Shown: piece by piece, positions 43,884-52,876 of the stretch
How positions within the stretch are numbered: the first letter of the stretch is position 1
Layout of the letters: each line of letters opens with the position of its first letter
Assembly (NCBI RefSeq): GCF_038237375.1
Contig: NZ_CP151273.1
Span: forward strand, 1,860,001-1,924,000
Direction: 5' to 3'
DNA from: Alcaligenes sp. SDU_A2
Lineage (GTDB): Bacteria > Pseudomonadota > Gammaproteobacteria > Burkholderiales > Burkholderiaceae_B
DNA length: 64,000 nucleotides
Made by a program: the position numbers and the translations under genes
Notes under the pieces: generated by a model
What the model saw: only the letters and a program-made list of their open reading frames with translations
What the model was told of the DNA's origin: nothing
The model's database searches: none

Positions 43884-43885
43884 GC

Positions 43886-44539
43886 TCAGACCAGCTTGGG
43901 GGCTGCCGTGCGCAAGGCCTGCAACTGGCCGAACAGGATCAGCAGATCCTTGGCGTGCAGGGCGTAGTCGGCATCGGGTTGCAGAATGGTTTCGCCGCGC
44001 CGCTTGACCAGCAGCACTTGCACGTCCCGCATCTGTTCGCGCAGGACATCGCGTATGGTCTGGCCGTTCAGGCTCTCGCTGACAGTTACTTCGACCAGAT
44101 AGTCGCCGTTACCCAGGGTGATGTAATCGTTGACCATGGGATAGCTGAGCATCTGCGCCACGCGTATGCCCATTTCTTCTTCGGGGTGGATGATGCGGTT
44201 GACCCCGATCTTGGCCAGAATCAGATGCTGGGCGTGGGAGATGGCTTTGGCCCAGATGGTGGGCACGCCAAAGCTTTTCAGGTGTACCACACAGACCAGA
44301 CTGGCTTCGATGTCCGCGCCTATGGCCACCAGCACCACATCGTAGTTGTCCAGCCCCAGTTCTTCCAGAGCCTGGCGGTCGGTCACGTCGGCGATGACGG
44401 CACGGCTGAGTTGGTCGGCGTACTTGTCTACCAGCTTCGGGTTGGTGTCGACGCCCAGGACGGAGTGCCCCATCTTTATCAATTCCAGGGCGGCTGCCGA
44501 CCCGAAGCGGCCTAGCCCAATGACTGCAAACTGTGCCAT
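43886..44539 (-). CDS. ktrA: KtrA/TrkA-type potassium uptake regulator
   Basis: The 217-residue cytoplasmic protein has a Rossmann RCK domain (FAVIGLGRFGSAAALELIKM, with GLGRFG the nucleotide loop and the acidic VLGVD strand end) followed by a C-terminal RCK-C domain (about 135-217, YLVEVTVSESLNGQTIRDVL). It binds nucleotides and opens the KtrB pore. Single-domain size fits KtrA; E. coli TrkA is twice as long. It is the first gene of a two-gene unit and is divergent from the Old Yellow Enzyme gene. Confidence 0.93.
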   Translation of the reverse strand: MAQFAVIGLGRFGSAAALELIKMGHSVLGVDTNPKLVDKYADQLSRAVIADVTDRQALEELGLDNYDVVLVAIGADIEASLVCVVHLKSFGVPTIWAKAISHAQHLILAKIGVNRIIHPEEEMGIRVAQMLSYPMVNDYITLGNGDYLVEVTVSESLNGQTIRDVLREQMRDVQVLLVKRRGETILQPDADYALHAKDLLILFGQLQALRTAAPKLV

Positions 44540-44692
44540 CGCTTAGTGATCCGATTGAGGCTTGAAAGACGTGTGAGTCAAATTAAGCATTGGTGGTATA
44601 AAGGAAAATCTGGTAAAAACCCTTATCGGGTAATCCCTTGGCGCGCGTGGCGCAGGCCTTGCGGAAACATCAAGAGTGGACAGTGTAAAACA

Positions 44693-45793
44693 ATGGTTAG
44701 TTTGTTTGACCCTATCAAGCTGGGTGATATCGAGCTTCGCAATCGCGTCATTATGGCGCCGATGACCCGTGCCCGCGCTTCCGAAGGGCGCATGCCCAAC
44801 GACCTGATGCGTATCTATTATTGCCAGCGCGCCAGTGCCGGATTGATTGTAGCCGAAGCCACCTCGGTCTCGCCCCAGGGTGTGGGCTATGCGCATACGC
44901 CAGGCATCTGGAGCAGCGCCCAGGTCGAGGCCTGGCGTCATATTACCGAGGCGGTGCACGATAAGGGCGGGCGCATCGTACTGCAGCTCTGGCATGTGGG
45001 GCGCGTGTCCGATCCCGAGTTCCTGAATGGGCAAATGCCGGTCGCGCCCAGCGCCATTGCGTGCCAGGGCAAGGTCAGCCATGTCGAGCCCGAGCGTGCT
45101 TTTGTCGTGCCGCGTGCCTTGCATACCGAAGAAATCGCCGATGTCGTGGACGACTTTGCCGTGGCGGCGCAGAATGCGCTGAGCGCCGGTTTCGATGGCG
45201 TGGAAATCCATGCCGGCAATGGCTATCTGATCGATCAATTCCTGCACGACGGCTCCAATGTGCGTACGGATGCCTACGGTGGCTCAATCGAGAATCGTTC
45301 GCGGTTTTTGCTGGAAGTGGTCGATGCCTGTGTGGCCATCTGGGGGGCCGGACGGGTAGGCGTGCATCTGTCGCCGCGCGGTGGCTTGCACAGCATGAGC
45401 GACTCCGATCCGCAGCGCCTGTTTTCCTATGTGGCGCGCGAACTGGATCGGCGCGATATCGCCTTTATTTTTCTGCGCGAAAGCCCGGCTTCGGATAGTC
45501 TGTTGCCCATGATCAAATGCCAGTTCGACGGAGCCATTATTGCCAACGAGCACTTTGATTTGCCCACGGCACAGACCACTTTATCCAAGGGCATGGCCCA
45601 TGCCGTGTCGTTCGGTAAGGCTTTTCTGGCCAATCCCGATTTGCCCTTGCGCTTGCAGATGCGTGCGCCACTCAATGCTTGGGACAGCGCCACCTTTTAT
45701 ACGCAAGGCCCCAAAGGGTATACCGACTATCCGTTTCTGGAGACGGCTCCCGAATGTGAGCAGCAATCGGGCGTCACGCTGCCGTCGCACTGA
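44693..45793 (+). CDS. Old Yellow Enzyme family NADH:flavin oxidoreductase (NemA-like)
   Basis: The 366-residue FMN enzyme has the OYE barrel: LRNRVIMAPMTRARAS at the start, VLQLWHVGRVS, the substrate pair His/Asn in GVEIHAGNGYLIDQFLHDGS, DAYGGSIENRSRFLLEVVDA and VSFGKAFLANPDLP. Members reduce activated C=C bonds, nitro compounds and electrophiles such as N-ethylmaleimide. ATG 44693 is used; the frame is open for 49 further codons upstream but these have no family match. No nemR regulator is adjacent. A very long hairpin follows the gene. Confidence 0.9.
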   Translation: MVSLFDPIKLGDIELRNRVIMAPMTRARASEGRMPNDLMRIYYCQRASAGLIVAEATSVSPQGVGYAHTPGIWSSAQVEAWRHITEAVHDKGGRIVLQLWHVGRVSDPEFLNGQMPVAPSAIACQGKVSHVEPERAFVVPRALHTEEIADVVDDFAVAAQNALSAGFDGVEIHAGNGYLIDQFLHDGSNVRTDAYGGSIENRSRFLLEVVDACVAIWGAGRVGVHLSPRGGLHSMSDSDPQRLFSYVARELDRRDIAFIFLRESPASDSLLPMIKCQFDGAIIANEHFDLPTAQTTLSKGMAHAVSFGKAFLANPDLPLRLQMRAPLNAWDSATFYTQGPKGYTDYPFLETAPECEQQSGVTLPSH

Positions 45794-45801
45794 TAGTGTG
45801 T

Positions 45802-45862
45802 TGCCGCCATTCCTATGCAAAAGGCCCGCCAAAAGCGGGCCTTTTGCATAGGAATGGCGGCA
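45802..45862. terminator. Exceptionally long bidirectional hairpin between convergent genes
   Basis: Perfect 28-bp arms (45802-45829 and 45835-45862) enclose the loop CAAAA. The inner part, AAAAGGCCCGC/GCGGGCCTTTT, is a conventional bidirectional terminator; the outer 17 bp extend it without a mismatch. It lies 8 bases after the oxidoreductase stop and 18 bases beyond the thioesterase stop. Confidence 0.9.
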
Positions 45863-45880
45863 GATCAGTCAGTTCCCGTC

Positions 45881-46300
45881 TTAGCTGCCACGCACGATTC
45901 TGAAGGTGGCCGCAGCCTTGACCAGCAAGCGATCTTTATCGTCGTAGCCGCCGCCCTCGCAGTAGGCAGTGTCGCCTTCCAGAAACAGGCACTGGGCGCG
46001 GAACCAGACATCGCTGCGCGCTGGCAGCAGGAACTGGGTGTTCATGTCTATGGTCGCCATGCCGCTGCCGCTGCGACAGGCACGGGCAGCGGCACTGAGC
46101 GTGAAATCCAGCACTGCCATTAGGGTGCCGCCATGCACATCGTCGCGTGCATTGGCGTTGCAGGCCTGCCAGGGCAGAAAGGTCTGCACCCCTTGCGGAC
46201 TGCTGGACATTGTTTGCAGGCCCAGGTGCTGCATCAAGGGAATGTGGGTGCCGAAAAAGTCGTGCTGGCGCAGCGGCAAATCAACCTGCAAATCCGTCAT
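45881..46300 (-). CDS. PaaI-type hotdog thioesterase
   Basis: The 139-residue protein has the hotdog-fold 4HBT pattern: NARDDVHGGTLMAVLDFTLS (helix and active-site region), MATIDMNTQFLLPARSDVWF and a final strand LVKAAATFRIVRG. Such enzymes hydrolyse acyl-CoA, often aryl or short chain. The substrate is not clear. Its start overlaps the yqeY stop by 4 bases, so it is read as the second gene of that pair. Confidence 0.85.
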   Translation of the reverse strand: MTDLQVDLPLRQHDFFGTHIPLMQHLGLQTMSSSPQGVQTFLPWQACNANARDDVHGGTLMAVLDFTLSAAARACRSGSGMATIDMNTQFLLPARSDVWFRAQCLFLEGDTAYCEGGGYDDKDRLLVKAAATFRIVRGS

Positions 46301-46758
46301 GGGTTCAGCATTTGCTTGACCTGGGCCGAGACGGCGGACATGTCGGCGCGGCCGGCCAGTTGCGCTTTGACCTGTCCCATGACTTTGCCCATCAGGGCTG
46401 GTCCCTGGGTGCCATCGGCCTGTGCCTGGGCGATGGCCGCAGTGATGATGGCGTCGATTTCGGCGGCCTGGGCTTGCTGGGGGAGATACTGCTGCAGCAC
46501 AAGCAGTTCGGCTTTTTCTTTGTCGGCGCTTTCGGTGCGACCGGCCTGCTCGAAGGCCTGGATGGATTCGCGGCGCTGCTTGACCTGTTTTTCGATGATG
46601 GCGGTGATTTCGGCATCGCCCAGTTCGGTGCGTTCATCGACTTCGCGCTGTTTAACGGCCGCCTGCAAAAAGCGCAAGGTGCCCAGGCGTTCGCTATCGC
46701 GAGCGCGCATTGCGGTCTTGATGTCGTCGGCTAAACGGGTCTTGAGTGTTTGACTCAT
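46297..46758 (-). CDS. yqeY: YqeY/GatB-domain protein
   Basis: The 153-residue protein has the YqeY layout: helical N-terminus LKTRLADDIKTAMRARDSER, the TLRFLQAAVKQREVD stretch, AELLVLQQYLPQQ and a C-terminal domain ending MGQVKAQLAGRADMSAVSAQ. It resembles the tRNA-binding tail of GatB; its cellular role is not established. ATG 46758 is preferred because the upstream eight codons add no conserved sequence and GGAA lies nearby. It overlaps the thioesterase start by 4 bases. Confidence 0.9.
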   Translation of the reverse strand: MSQTLKTRLADDIKTAMRARDSERLGTLRFLQAAVKQREVDERTELGDAEITAIIEKQVKQRRESIQAFEQAGRTESADKEKAELLVLQQYLPQQAQAAEIDAIITAAIAQAQADGTQGPALMGKVMGQVKAQLAGRADMSAVSAQVKQMLNP

Positions 46759-46811
46759 GGTGATTCCTGGTTGAACGGGCAAAGCCGGTATTTTAACTCA
46801 GCCTGGAATGT

Positions 46812-49800
46812 TTACTGAAAGTCCCGGCTGCGGGCCGCCAGTTCGCCCACCAGGTGGTTCAGTTTGACCAGGCGGCGCGCGATCAGGTGGCAGACCTGGC
46901 CTTCGCGCTGCCAGATGCCGTATACGCCCAGTAAGCGTGACTGCAACAGAATCGAAGATTGCTGCTGGGCCAATTCGTCGCGCACGATGACATTGACACT
47001 GCCGGTTTCGTCTTCCAGAGTGACAAAGATCGTGCCTTTGGCTGTGCCAGGCCGTTGGCGCGTAGTGACTAATCCGCAAGCGCGCGCCAGACGGCGATCG
47101 GGGTAGTCGGCATTGAGCTCGCAGGCCGGAACAAATTTCAGCTCCGCGAGCTGGGTGCGCAGCAAGGCAAGAGGGTGCGGGCCCAGCGTCAGTCCCAGGG
47201 ATTGATAATCGCTCAGGGTTTCCTGGCCGGCCGTTGCCGTTGGCAGTTCGGGTTTGATATTAGGCGTTTCTGCCTGGCTGAGCAGGCCGGGTTGGGCCGG
47301 GCGGCGGGCTTCCCACAGCCCTTCGCGGCGTTCTCTATAGTGGCTGCGCAGCGCGTGGGCCTGTGCCAGTGCTTGCTGCTCGTGAGGCGACAGTCCTAGT
47401 GTTTGGCGCAGCACGGCCAGGTCCAGTGCTTGCTGTGGATGCGCGTGTCGATACGCCACAATGGCCCGGGCGCTGGTCAGGCTCAATCCTTTGATCATGT
47501 GCAGGCCCAGGCGTACCGCCCGGGTTCCGTCGGGAGTGTGGCCGGCCGTGCTGTCCACTTCGCTGTGCATGATGTCTGCCGGCAGCACTTGCACGCCGTG
47601 GCGACGCGCATCCTGTACCAATTGGCTGGGACCGTAGAAACCCATAGGCTGGGCATTGAGCATGGCCGCCAGAAAGTGATTCGGGTAGGTGCATTTCAGA
47701 TAGGCGCTGAACCAGGCCAGCTTGGCAAAGCTGGCCGAGTGGCTTTCGGGGAAACCGTACTCGCCAAAACCGCTGATCTGGTCGAACAGACGTTGGGCAA
47801 ACTCCGGACAATAGCCTTTCTTTTGCATGCCTGCTTTTAGCTGATCTTCAAAGGGGCCCAGGCCGCCGCGCCGCCGCCAGGCCGCCATGGCGCGGCGCAA
47901 CTGGTCGGCCTGGTCGGCAGAAAAACCGGCTGCTTCCATCGCCAGCTCCATCGCCTGTTCCTGGAAAATAGGCACGCCCAAGGTGCGTTCGAGCACATGT
48001 GCGATTTCAGGGGCGGGGTAGTCTACTTTGCTCGGATCGCGGCGTCGTTCCAGATAGGGGTGTACCATGCCGCCCTGGATGGGGCCTGGGCGCACGATAG
48101 CGACCTGCACCACCAGATCGTAGAAGCAAGCTGGCTTTAAGCGCGGCAGCATGCTCATCTGGGCGCGTGATTCGATCTGGAAAACGCCTATGGTATCGGC
48201 TTGCTGGATCATGCGGAATGTGTCGGGGCAATCCCGGGGGATGTCCTGCAAGGCATACGGTGTGCCGCGCGCGTGGCTGATGCTGTCCAGGCAGCGGCGC
48301 AGCGCGCTGAGCATGCCCAGAGCCAGAATATCCACCTTGAGCAGCCCCAAGGCGTCCAGGTCGTCCTTGTCCCATTGTACGACGCTGCGGCCCGGCATTG
48401 CGGCGTTCTCGATGGGCACCAACCGCAGCAGGGGCGCTTGGGAAATGACAAAACCGCCTGGATGTTGGGACAGATGACGGGGAAAGCCGATGAGTTGACG
48501 AGTCAGCGACAGCCACTGCTGCGCCAGCCTGGGCGGACATTGCGGAAAGCGCGCCAGAATGTCTTGCTGCACGCGCTTGTCTTTAAGCCAGCTGCGGTCG
48601 CACTGGATCAGGGCGTCGATCAGGGGCGGCGCAATGCCCAGGGCTTTGCCTGTGTCGCGCAGTGCGCTGCGCCTGCGGTACGTAATCAGCACGGCGGTCA
48701 GGGCGGCGCGGTCGCGGCCGTATTTACGGTATATGTACTGGATGACTTCTTCGCGGCGCAGGTGTTCGAAGTCCACGTCGATATCGGGCGGTTCGGCCCG
48801 TTCACGGCTGATAAAGCGCGCGAACAAGGTATGGCTGCTGGCCGGATCTACTTCGGTAATGCCCAGGCAGTAGCAGACAGCCGAATTGGCGGCCGAACCG
48901 CGTCCCTGGCACAAAATGCCCTGGCGGCGGGCATAGTCCACGATGTCGTAGAGGGTCAGGAAATAGGCTTCGTAGCCCAGGTCCTGGATCAAGGCCAGTT
49001 CCTCGTCCAGGCGCTGGCGCAGTGCGGCGTCTATGCCTTGCGGATAACGGCGCTGTATGCCGCGTTCGGTTTCCTGGCGCAGGTATTGCGTGGCATTTAG
49101 GCCCGCCGGCACGATTTCCACAGGGTATTCGTAACGGATCTGGCTGAGTGAAAACTGACACAGCCGCTGTATCTGGTCTGTGGTTTCGCGCAGGTCGGCC
49201 GGGTAGATGTTGGCCAGTTGCAGGCGTGTGCGCAGATGCTGTTCGGCATTAGCGGCCAGCGCCCAGCCGCAGTCCTGGATAGGGGTTTTGAGTCGTATGG
49301 CCGTCAGGGCATCGTGCAGGGCCTGACGTGAACGCACATGCATCTGCGCACCTCCCAGTGCGGCGCAGCGCAGGCCCGCCTGCTGCGAAGCCTGGCGCAA
49401 CTGCTGCAAGTGCAGGGCGTCCTGGTCGCGGCGATGCAGACTGATGCCCAGGAACAGCCGGGCAGGAAACCAGGCCTGCAGGCGGCGCGCCAGGGGGACG
49501 ATGTCTTGCGCGGGCAGGCCGTAGGCCGGTTTATAGATAATCAGGCAGTCTTGCAACAGTTCGGTGTCCGATCCGAAGCGGGCGCGTTGCAGCCAAATGC
49601 CGGGAATGTCGGCGTGCGAGTTCAGGTCCAGCGATTGGCGCAGTACGGAGATGAACTGACACAGATTGCCGTAGCCGTGCTGGTTGCGCGGCAGCACCAG
49701 CAGTTCATGCGCTGTCCCGGCTTCTCGGGCGCTGGTGGGCGGGCTGGCGTCCCAGGGGGTGACAAAGCGAAAGCGGCTGCCTACCAGCAAGCGTAAGTGG

Positions 49801-50012
49801 GGGTGTTGCTGGGCTTGTGCATAGGCGCGCACGACGCCGGCCATGGAGGCATAATCGCACAAGGCCAGGGCCTGGTAGCCCAGTTCGGCCGCACGAGTGA
49901 CCAACTCTTCGGGGTGCGAGGCTCCAGTCAGAAAGCTGTAGTTGGACATGCAGTCCAACTCGGAGTAGAGCAGGCCGGTATCGGGGGTGATGCCACTGGC
50001 GGCGGGTTTCAT
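46812..50012 (-). CDS. dnaE2: Error-prone DNA polymerase III alpha subunit DnaE2
   Basis: The 1066-residue polymerase belongs to the DnaE2/ImuC class. It has an N-terminal PHP domain (YSELDCMSNYSFLTGASHPE), the polymerase core with active-site aspartates in EPPDIDVDFEHLRREEVIQY, the finger region IQGGMVHPYLERRRDPSKVD and FQEQAMELAMEAAGFSADQA, and a C-terminal OB fold (GTAKGTIFVTLEDETGSVNV). With ImuA and ImuB it carries out SOS mutagenesis past lesions. It overlaps imuB by 4 bases. The true replicative DnaE is about 100 residues longer and lies elsewhere. Confidence 0.96.
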   Translation of the reverse strand: MKPAASGITPDTGLLYSELDCMSNYSFLTGASHPEELVTRAAELGYQALALCDYASMAGVVRAYAQAQQHPHLRLLVGSRFRFVTPWDASPPTSAREAGTAHELLVLPRNQHGYGNLCQFISVLRQSLDLNSHADIPGIWLQRARFGSDTELLQDCLIIYKPAYGLPAQDIVPLARRLQAWFPARLFLGISLHRRDQDALHLQQLRQASQQAGLRCAALGGAQMHVRSRQALHDALTAIRLKTPIQDCGWALAANAEQHLRTRLQLANIYPADLRETTDQIQRLCQFSLSQIRYEYPVEIVPAGLNATQYLRQETERGIQRRYPQGIDAALRQRLDEELALIQDLGYEAYFLTLYDIVDYARRQGILCQGRGSAANSAVCYCLGITEVDPASSHTLFARFISRERAEPPDIDVDFEHLRREEVIQYIYRKYGRDRAALTAVLITYRRRSALRDTGKALGIAPPLIDALIQCDRSWLKDKRVQQDILARFPQCPPRLAQQWLSLTRQLIGFPRHLSQHPGGFVISQAPLLRLVPIENAAMPGRSVVQWDKDDLDALGLLKVDILALGMLSALRRCLDSISHARGTPYALQDIPRDCPDTFRMIQQADTIGVFQIESRAQMSMLPRLKPACFYDLVVQVAIVRPGPIQGGMVHPYLERRRDPSKVDYPAPEIAHVLERTLGVPIFQEQAMELAMEAAGFSADQADQLRRAMAAWRRRGGLGPFEDQLKAGMQKKGYCPEFAQRLFDQISGFGEYGFPESHSASFAKLAWFSAYLKCTYPNHFLAAMLNAQPMGFYGPSQLVQDARRHGVQVLPADIMHSEVDSTAGHTPDGTRAVRLGLHMIKGLSLTSARAIVAYRHAHPQQALDLAVLRQTLGLSPHEQQALAQAHALRSHYRERREGLWEARRPAQPGLLSQAETPNIKPELPTATAGQETLSDYQSLGLTLGPHPLALLRTQLAELKFVPACELNADYPDRRLARACGLVTTRQRPGTAKGTIFVTLEDETGSVNVIVRDELAQQQSSILLQSRLLGVYGIWQREGQVCHLIARRLVKLNHLVGELAARSRDFQ

Positions 50013-51301
50013 CCAAAGACTCCGTGCAGATACCAGGCGTGTTCCTGGGTCAGGTCGCGGTAGACCCAGTAGCGCTGTCCGTGCCTGTCTTGTGCCACGA
50101 AATAGTCACGTTGCTGATGTCCTGTATCTGCCCACCAACCGCTTTGAATGCGTTCGGGGCCTTGCAGCAGGCGCAGACGGCGGCCATCCAGCCACAGACG
50201 CTGTGAATCGTGTTTTAAGGGGCGGGCATGTTCAAGCAGCCAGGCCGGACGCTGTAAGGGCGGTGTCTGGACGGGCGCGGTGGAGGTGGGCACCAGAGCG
50301 GGCTGCCATTGATTGGCCTGTTCAGGCAGGTAGCTGGCCTGCGGAGCCGGACGCAGGACGTATGCTGTTCCCAGGCGTGCCTGCAGGCGCTCGAGCAGGC
50401 GCAGGTCTTGATCCTGCCAGTGCCGGGCATCGGGGAACAGGCTGCTGGGTTGGCTTTGGCGGGGATGCAATTGCAGCGCATGCATGTCCAGGCGCAGGAT
50501 AGGGGCGGGCAGCGACAGGGATTGCAGACGTTCTTGTATCAAGAGCAGAAAATCGGCGCAGCGCCAGCAGGGGCGTGCCATTTGAATGTTCAGGCTGGCA
50601 GGAGGGGCGGGGCGACGGGGGCTGTCGGCATGCAGCACAACCAGTATCTGGCCGCAGGCTAATTGACCTTGTTCCAGCCAGTGCTCTAGTTTGCTTAACA
50701 AGATGCGTAGACCATGCAGCAAGGGGCCGCTGGCGCGGGACGGTGTATCCAGTTCCAGACTGTGCTGGTAACTGAGAGGCGCTGGCAGCCACTCCAGAAC
50801 CAAGGCCTGTTCGCCATAGGCCTGATCCAGGCGCAGCAGCAGATCGCGCAGGCCGCGCTGTGCCAGACCGTCGCGCGGTAGTTGTCTTAATGCCCCCAGG
50901 CTAAGGCAACCCAGGCTGTGCAGCCAGCGTAATTGATCCGGCAAGGGGTTCAGCAGTTCAAGGGGCAAGGTGTCCAGAAGAGTAGGCAGGCGGCGCAGGC
51001 AACGGCGCTGCCGATTGCCTGACAGTGCCAGCAGCCAGGCAGCACGGGCCGTGGGTGCCAGCGCCAGGTGTGCTGTAGGCAGCAATGCTTGCAGATCGTG
51101 ATGCAAGCGGCGGTAGAGTGGGCGCAGACCACCGAACAGCATCAGGCTGGCACCGAGGTTGAGCAACAGCACGCCGGGGCATGGCTGCGCCAGTTGCGGG
51201 CTGTAGCTCAGCAGCAGGGGCAAGAGGGTTTGGGCTTGCTGCTTACAGGCATCAGGCTGCTTGTCGTGATCGGGCAGGAGCAGACACAGGTAAAGAAGCA
51301 T
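50009..51301 (-). CDS. imuB: Y-family-like mutagenesis accessory protein ImuB
   Basis: The 430-residue protein is the ImuB partner of DnaE2: a Y-family polymerase relative that keeps little-finger-like sequence (about 235-300, QALVLEWLPAPLSYQHSLEL) and a long C-terminal tail but shows no catalytic DE pair. In studied systems it binds the beta clamp and bridges ImuA and DnaE2. ATG 51301 starts the typical MLLYLCLLLP strand. The upstream open frame lies in imuA. The overlap with imuA is 50 bases, longer than usual. The tail holds ERIQSGWWADTGHQQRDYFV, a family-typical C-terminal stretch. Confidence 0.9.
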   Translation of the reverse strand: MLLYLCLLLPDHDKQPDACKQQAQTLLPLLLSYSPQLAQPCPGVLLLNLGASLMLFGGLRPLYRRLHHDLQALLPTAHLALAPTARAAWLLALSGNRQRRCLRRLPTLLDTLPLELLNPLPDQLRWLHSLGCLSLGALRQLPRDGLAQRGLRDLLLRLDQAYGEQALVLEWLPAPLSYQHSLELDTPSRASGPLLHGLRILLSKLEHWLEQGQLACGQILVVLHADSPRRPAPPASLNIQMARPCWRCADFLLLIQERLQSLSLPAPILRLDMHALQLHPRQSQPSSLFPDARHWQDQDLRLLERLQARLGTAYVLRPAPQASYLPEQANQWQPALVPTSTAPVQTPPLQRPAWLLEHARPLKHDSQRLWLDGRRLRLLQGPERIQSGWWADTGHQQRDYFVAQDRHGQRYWVYRDLTQEHAWYLHGVFG

Positions 51302-52013
51302 GGCGGTGTGCGTCGGGGGTAGAGGCGGCAAGACGGTGTGGCGGGCGTAGAGCGATGGGCTGGAGGCAAGGCGGACCGCGCCGTTTGCGTATATGTACAT
51401 CCAGCCAGGCTTGGCCTTGTGCGTCCTGGCGGGTGTCCAGCTGAAGGCGCAGCAAGGCAGGGCTGGGTGCATGTTGGGCAGCCAGTGGCCGCAGACAGAC
51501 AAACAGGCTGTCGCTTTGGCTGGCCAGCAGTTGTAGCTGGCGTAGCGCTGCGGGTGGAACCTTGGTTGGCAACCAGGCCAGGATGGCGGCGCAATGACCG
51601 TGGCGTAGCGCTTGTGCGCACGCCCAGACCGTATCGCTGGCGTGTTGGCAACGTATCCAGAGCAGCGGAGCAGGGGACTGGGAAGGAGGCATGCCATCCG
51701 GGGATGCGCCTGCGCCCATTGTGCTGTTCGGAGCTTGCCAGAGGCTGTGGACGGGTTGATAAGGGGGGGCGATCAGTACGCGTAGGCGCTGGGCATCGAT
51801 GGTATTGATGGCCGGCAGCAGCAGAGACAACGGGCTGCAATCGGCACTGCATAGCAGTTCGATCAGATGGCCGGTTGGCCAACCTCCGTCCGGCAGTTCG
51901 GCATCCAGGACGGGAAAGCCGCTGGGCAGGCAGGCGCTGCCGGGCCGCGACCAGTGCTGGGCTGTCCACAGTGAAGGGTGCAGGTCCAAAAGAGGGCGCA
52001 GAGTCGCGTTCAT
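51252..52013 (-). CDS. imuA: RecA-like mutagenesis accessory protein ImuA
   Basis: The 253-residue protein is the ImuA/SulA-RecA-like member of the cassette. It opens MNATLRPLLDLHPSLWTAQH, then SGFPVLDAELPDGGWPTGHL, LIELLCSADCSPLSLLLPAI and ILAWLPTKVPPAALRQLQLL, the RecA-like core with an altered P-loop. ATG 52013 is chosen because AAGGAG lies 7 bases upstream and the LexA box is just beyond it; an in-frame ATG 39 bases further up would fall inside the box. It is the first gene of imuA-imuB-dnaE2. Confidence 0.9.
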   Translation of the reverse strand: MNATLRPLLDLHPSLWTAQHWSRPGSACLPSGFPVLDAELPDGGWPTGHLIELLCSADCSPLSLLLPAINTIDAQRLRVLIAPPYQPVHSLWQAPNSTMGAGASPDGMPPSQSPAPLLWIRCQHASDTVWACAQALRHGHCAAILAWLPTKVPPAALRQLQLLASQSDSLFVCLRPLAAQHAPSPALLRLQLDTRQDAQGQAWLDVHIRKRRGPPCLQPIALRPPHRLAASTPDAHRHASLPVSAPARSRQAA

Positions 52014-52029
52014 GGTCAATCTCCTTTTG

Positions 52030-52045
52030 CTGTATAAATATACAG
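52030..52045. promoter_or_regulatory. LexA (SOS) box of imuA-imuB-dnaE2
   Basis: The site CTGTATAAATATACAG has both conserved ends, CTGT and ACAG, with an AT-only centre. It lies 17 bases before the imuA start and covers the -10 box of the minus-strand promoter. Repression by LexA with release after DNA damage follows from known cassettes of this kind. Confidence 0.95.
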
Positions 52046-52065
52046 TATTCATGGGGATTCACCAA
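52037..52065 (-). promoter_or_regulatory. Promoter of imuA-imuB-dnaE2
   Basis: On the minus strand TTGGTG and TATATT are separated by 17 bases. The -10 box is inside the LexA site, so LexA binding would block it. Confidence 0.7.
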
Positions 52066-52195
52066 GCATGCGAATAAAAAAATTCGCTACCGTGGCTGTG
52101 TCGTTTGCAGTAACAGGGCGCTGTGGCGCGCAATCGCGGAACGGGCCAGTGATAAGGCTTTTATAATGCGCGGGTCTTTTCTTTTTTGTGCCGGC

Positions 52196-52876
52196 ATGAG
52201 TTCTTCTTCTCGACGCTGCTCCCGCTGCCAACGACCTTTGTCGCGTTGTTTGTGTCCTTTGATACCGTCTTTGCCGCAGCCATGTCCCGTGCTGATCCTG
52301 CAGCACAGCTCGGAAGCGAGCCATGCGCTTAATACGGCGCGTCTGGCGCATTTGGGCCTGCAGGAAACCGAATTATGGGTGGGCGAAAGTTTCGAGTCCT
52401 TGCCGATGCGTCTGGCGCAAGCGCATCGCCCGGTGCTGCTTTTTCCAGGGCCAGACGCTGTGCAGGCAGGTTTGCCTGTTGCTGCGGGTTCGTGGTCTGC
52501 GTGCAGTGATGCCTATTCTGAACGCACGAGCGCAAGGCATAAGCCTGCGCTAAACATGCAGACCGGCAGCCCTGACCTGATCGTGGTGCCGGACGGCACC
52601 TGGCGCAAGGCGCGACGCATCTTGATGGTCAACCCTATCTTGCAGGCTCTGCCGCGCTGGGTTCTGCCGCCCGGGCCGCCATCGCGCTACCGTTTGCGCA
52701 AAGCGCCCGATCCGCAGGCGGTATCCACGCTGGAGGCGATTGCGCGTGTTTTACAGATTCTGGCTCCGCAGCAGGATTTCAGCCCTTTGCTGCGGCCTTT
52801 CGAGCACTTGATCGACGAACAGATCCAGGCGATGGGGCCGCAGACCTACCTGCGTAATTACCCTACTGCCACATGA
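52196..52876 (+). CDS. tapT: DTW-domain tRNA-uridine aminocarboxypropyltransferase
   Basis: The 226-residue protein has an N-terminal zinc-type cysteine cluster (RRCSRCQRPLSRCLC), the strand PVLILQHSSEASHALNTARL and the DTW signature as VVPDGTWRKARRILMVNP. E. coli TapT (YfiP), of similar size, adds acp groups to U47 of several tRNAs. The start is ATG 52196, which opens just before the cysteine cluster; ATG 52166 is the alternative. A TATAAT lies at 52162-52167, which favours the later start. The 3' end overlaps the convergent exported-protein gene by 14 bases. Confidence 0.85.
   Translation: MSSSSRRCSRCQRPLSRCLCPLIPSLPQPCPVLILQHSSEASHALNTARLAHLGLQETELWVGESFESLPMRLAQAHRPVLLFPGPDAVQAGLPVAAGSWSACSDAYSERTSARHKPALNMQTGSPDLIVVPDGTWRKARRILMVNPILQALPRWVLPPGPPSRYRLRKAPDPQAVSTLEAIARVLQILAPQQDFSPLLRPFEHLIDEQIQAMGPQTYLRNYPTAT

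Noticed and set aside
50009-51697. A longer imuB beginning at 51697.
   Set aside because: The extra 132 residues are read from the imuA region in another frame and have no ImuB similarity; the normal strand-1 start is at 51301.
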